DNA of 58,155 nt from Bacteroidetes bacterium GWF2_49_14 (GTDB lineage Bacteria; Bacteroidota; Bacteroidia; Bacteroidales; UBA12481): assembly GCA_001769295.1 (NCBI GenBank), contig MEOR01000108.1:76596-134750 (forward strand), read 5' to 3'. Of the stretch, positions 56,975-58,155 are shown piece after piece; position 1 is the first letter of the stretch, and the number at the start of each line of letters is the position of its first letter. A program made the translations under genes and the position numbers. The notes under the pieces were generated by a model that was given only the letters and a program-made list of their open reading frames with translations, was not told the DNA's origin and made no database searches.

Positions 56975-57406
56975 CTATTTCACAATCACGCATTTAACGA
57001 TTTTTACATCGGTGAGCATTCCGTCGCAGCGGCCTTTCAGGGTTGCCGAATCACCGGCATTTATTTCTCCGATAAGGCCCGCCTGGCCGATTGCCTGCAG
57101 GCTGTCTATGGTACAGGTGACACCGAACATCGGATCGACGAAGGTAACCGTAACATTTCCCCATTCATTTTTCTCAATACTGATCACCTGTCCGTTGATT
57201 TCCAATACTTTACTGCCATATTTCTCAGTGGCTGGCTGTTCCCCGGATTCAAATTCACGGTAGAGGTCTGCCGCTCCGATCCGGAAATCAGTTTTAGCCC
57301 TTACCATATCGGTAGTATCTTTTCGGAATACGTAGAGCCAGGTGCCGGTGCCAACCGCCAGAACAAGGATGGCAACTCCAATCAGAATACGGAATCTGGC
57401 TTTCAT
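56975..57406 (-). CDS. membrane-anchored OB-fold (tRNA_anti-like) protein
   Basis: N-terminal TM segment then YGSKVLEINGQVISIEKNEWGNVTVTFVDPMFGVTCTID...GDSATLKGRCDGMLTDVKIVKCVI. Confidence 0.78.
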   Translation of the reverse strand: MKARFRILIGVAILVLAVGTGTWLYVFRKDTTDMVRAKTDFRIGAADLYREFESGEQPATEKYGSKVLEINGQVISIEKNEWGNVTVTFVDPMFGVTCTIDSLQAIGQAGLIGEINAGDSATLKGRCDGMLTDVKIVKCVIVK

Positions 57407-57410
57407 AGGC

Positions 57411-57965
57411 TCACTTTTTATATGGAAGATAATACATCAGAACGGTAATCGTCATCTGCTCGGCAATATTTTTTCTCATGATTTGTGGAATCAGGATTCC
57501 ATAGTCCTCGGGTTTGAGTTTAAAGACTGATTTTCCGCTGATTTTCCCGGCTTCAACGGTAAAGGTGCCGCTTTCCTCTATTTCACGGGAAACCCCGTGA
57601 ATGGTAAGTTTACCCTTAACGGTAACGGTGACCGCACCGGGTTTATCCCATTGAATTTTCCCCGGACCCATGATTTTCCCTTCAAAACTGGCTTTCGGGA
57701 ATTTATCAGATTCAACATAATTTTCATTAAAATGCTCCTGCATCAGTGCCTTGTCAAAGGTGAAGGAGCGCATGAGCACGGAGAAAACCATTTCCCCGGT
57801 TCTAATATCCAGGAAACTGGTTACCTGATCATTAGCCGCTTTTATATCCTCTATCGGGGTGGATGAAAAAAAATCAATATGGCCAGTCTTGGTAAAATAT
57901 CGGTCCTGGGCATGCAGACTGAATCCGGCCAGGATGGCACAAAAAAGCATGGAAAATCTTTTCAT
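57411..57965 (-). CDS. YceI-family protein
   Basis: YFTKTGHIDFFSSTPIEDIKAANDQVTSFLDIRTGEMVFSVLMRSFTFDKALMQEHFNENYVESDKFPKASFEGKI. Confidence 0.9.
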   Translation of the reverse strand: MKRFSMLFCAILAGFSLHAQDRYFTKTGHIDFFSSTPIEDIKAANDQVTSFLDIRTGEMVFSVLMRSFTFDKALMQEHFNENYVESDKFPKASFEGKIMGPGKIQWDKPGAVTVTVKGKLTIHGVSREIEESGTFTVEAGKISGKSVFKLKPEDYGILIPQIMRKNIAEQMTITVLMYYLPYKK

Positions 57966-57970
57966 TTCAG

Positions 57971-58155
57971 CTATTTTTTAATAGAGAAGACCCGGGAGAT
58001 ATTAAATCCCAGATGCACACCACCCTTTAGCCAGCTTCCCGTTGTGTTGCCGATGAAGGTACCCTCGCGCATACCCTGGGAATTAGTCAGGACAATTTGA
58101 AAAACGTGGCCGCCGGTTTCAATATCAAAACCGAGGCTGAGAGGGTTGTAGTAGC
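57971..58155 (-). CDS. C-terminal part of a DUF5777-like outer-membrane beta-barrel protein (5' part beyond window)
   Basis: Minus-strand reading YYNPLSLGFDIETGGHVFQIVLTNSQGMREGTFIGNTTGSWLKGGVHLGFNISRVFSIKK*; upstream of YceI. Confidence 0.75.
   Translation of the reverse strand, partial: YYNPLSLGFDIETGGHVFQIVLTNSQGMREGTFIGNTTGSWLKGGVHLGFNISRVFSIKK

Noticed and set aside
56865-57263. 132-aa ORF starting MGYEVWGMRFGVWGLG
   Set aside because: N-terminus is translated 14-bp repeat; the remainder is antisense to the OB-fold gene.

Overview
The window is a chromosomal segment from a Bacteroidetes (Bacteroidales-like) genome. It is mostly housekeeping: a sigma-54 activator, kdsB, a complete suf Fe-S operon running into queG, thiL, lpxA / lpxC-fabZ fusion / lpxD, rimP-nusA-infB, gcvH, the giant T9SS translocon gene sprA, ruvA, pdxA, an M17 aminopeptidase, mqnC, DUF4837-rseP-dxr, an M23 peptidase, two tRNAs, several lipoprotein / secreted protein genes, a MATE transporter and a sialidase. 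I found no prophage, transposase, CRISPR array or recognisable defence system. The non-routine content lies mainly between the genes. (1) A structured leader upstream of the MATE gene carries two overlapping small ORFs. (2) There are several palindromic / REPIN-like elements, one of which supplies the stop codons of both convergent genes it sits between. (3) A 9-bp tandem repeat family occurs both inside infB, as a translated (EKV)n linker, and in an intergenic region. (4) Short 7/14-bp repeats flank a lone sialidase gene. (5) There are candidate regulatory sites: a 19-bp palindrome at the predicted suf start site and a hairpin-plus-T-run in the rimP leader. Product calls come from reading the translations. 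No database search was run.
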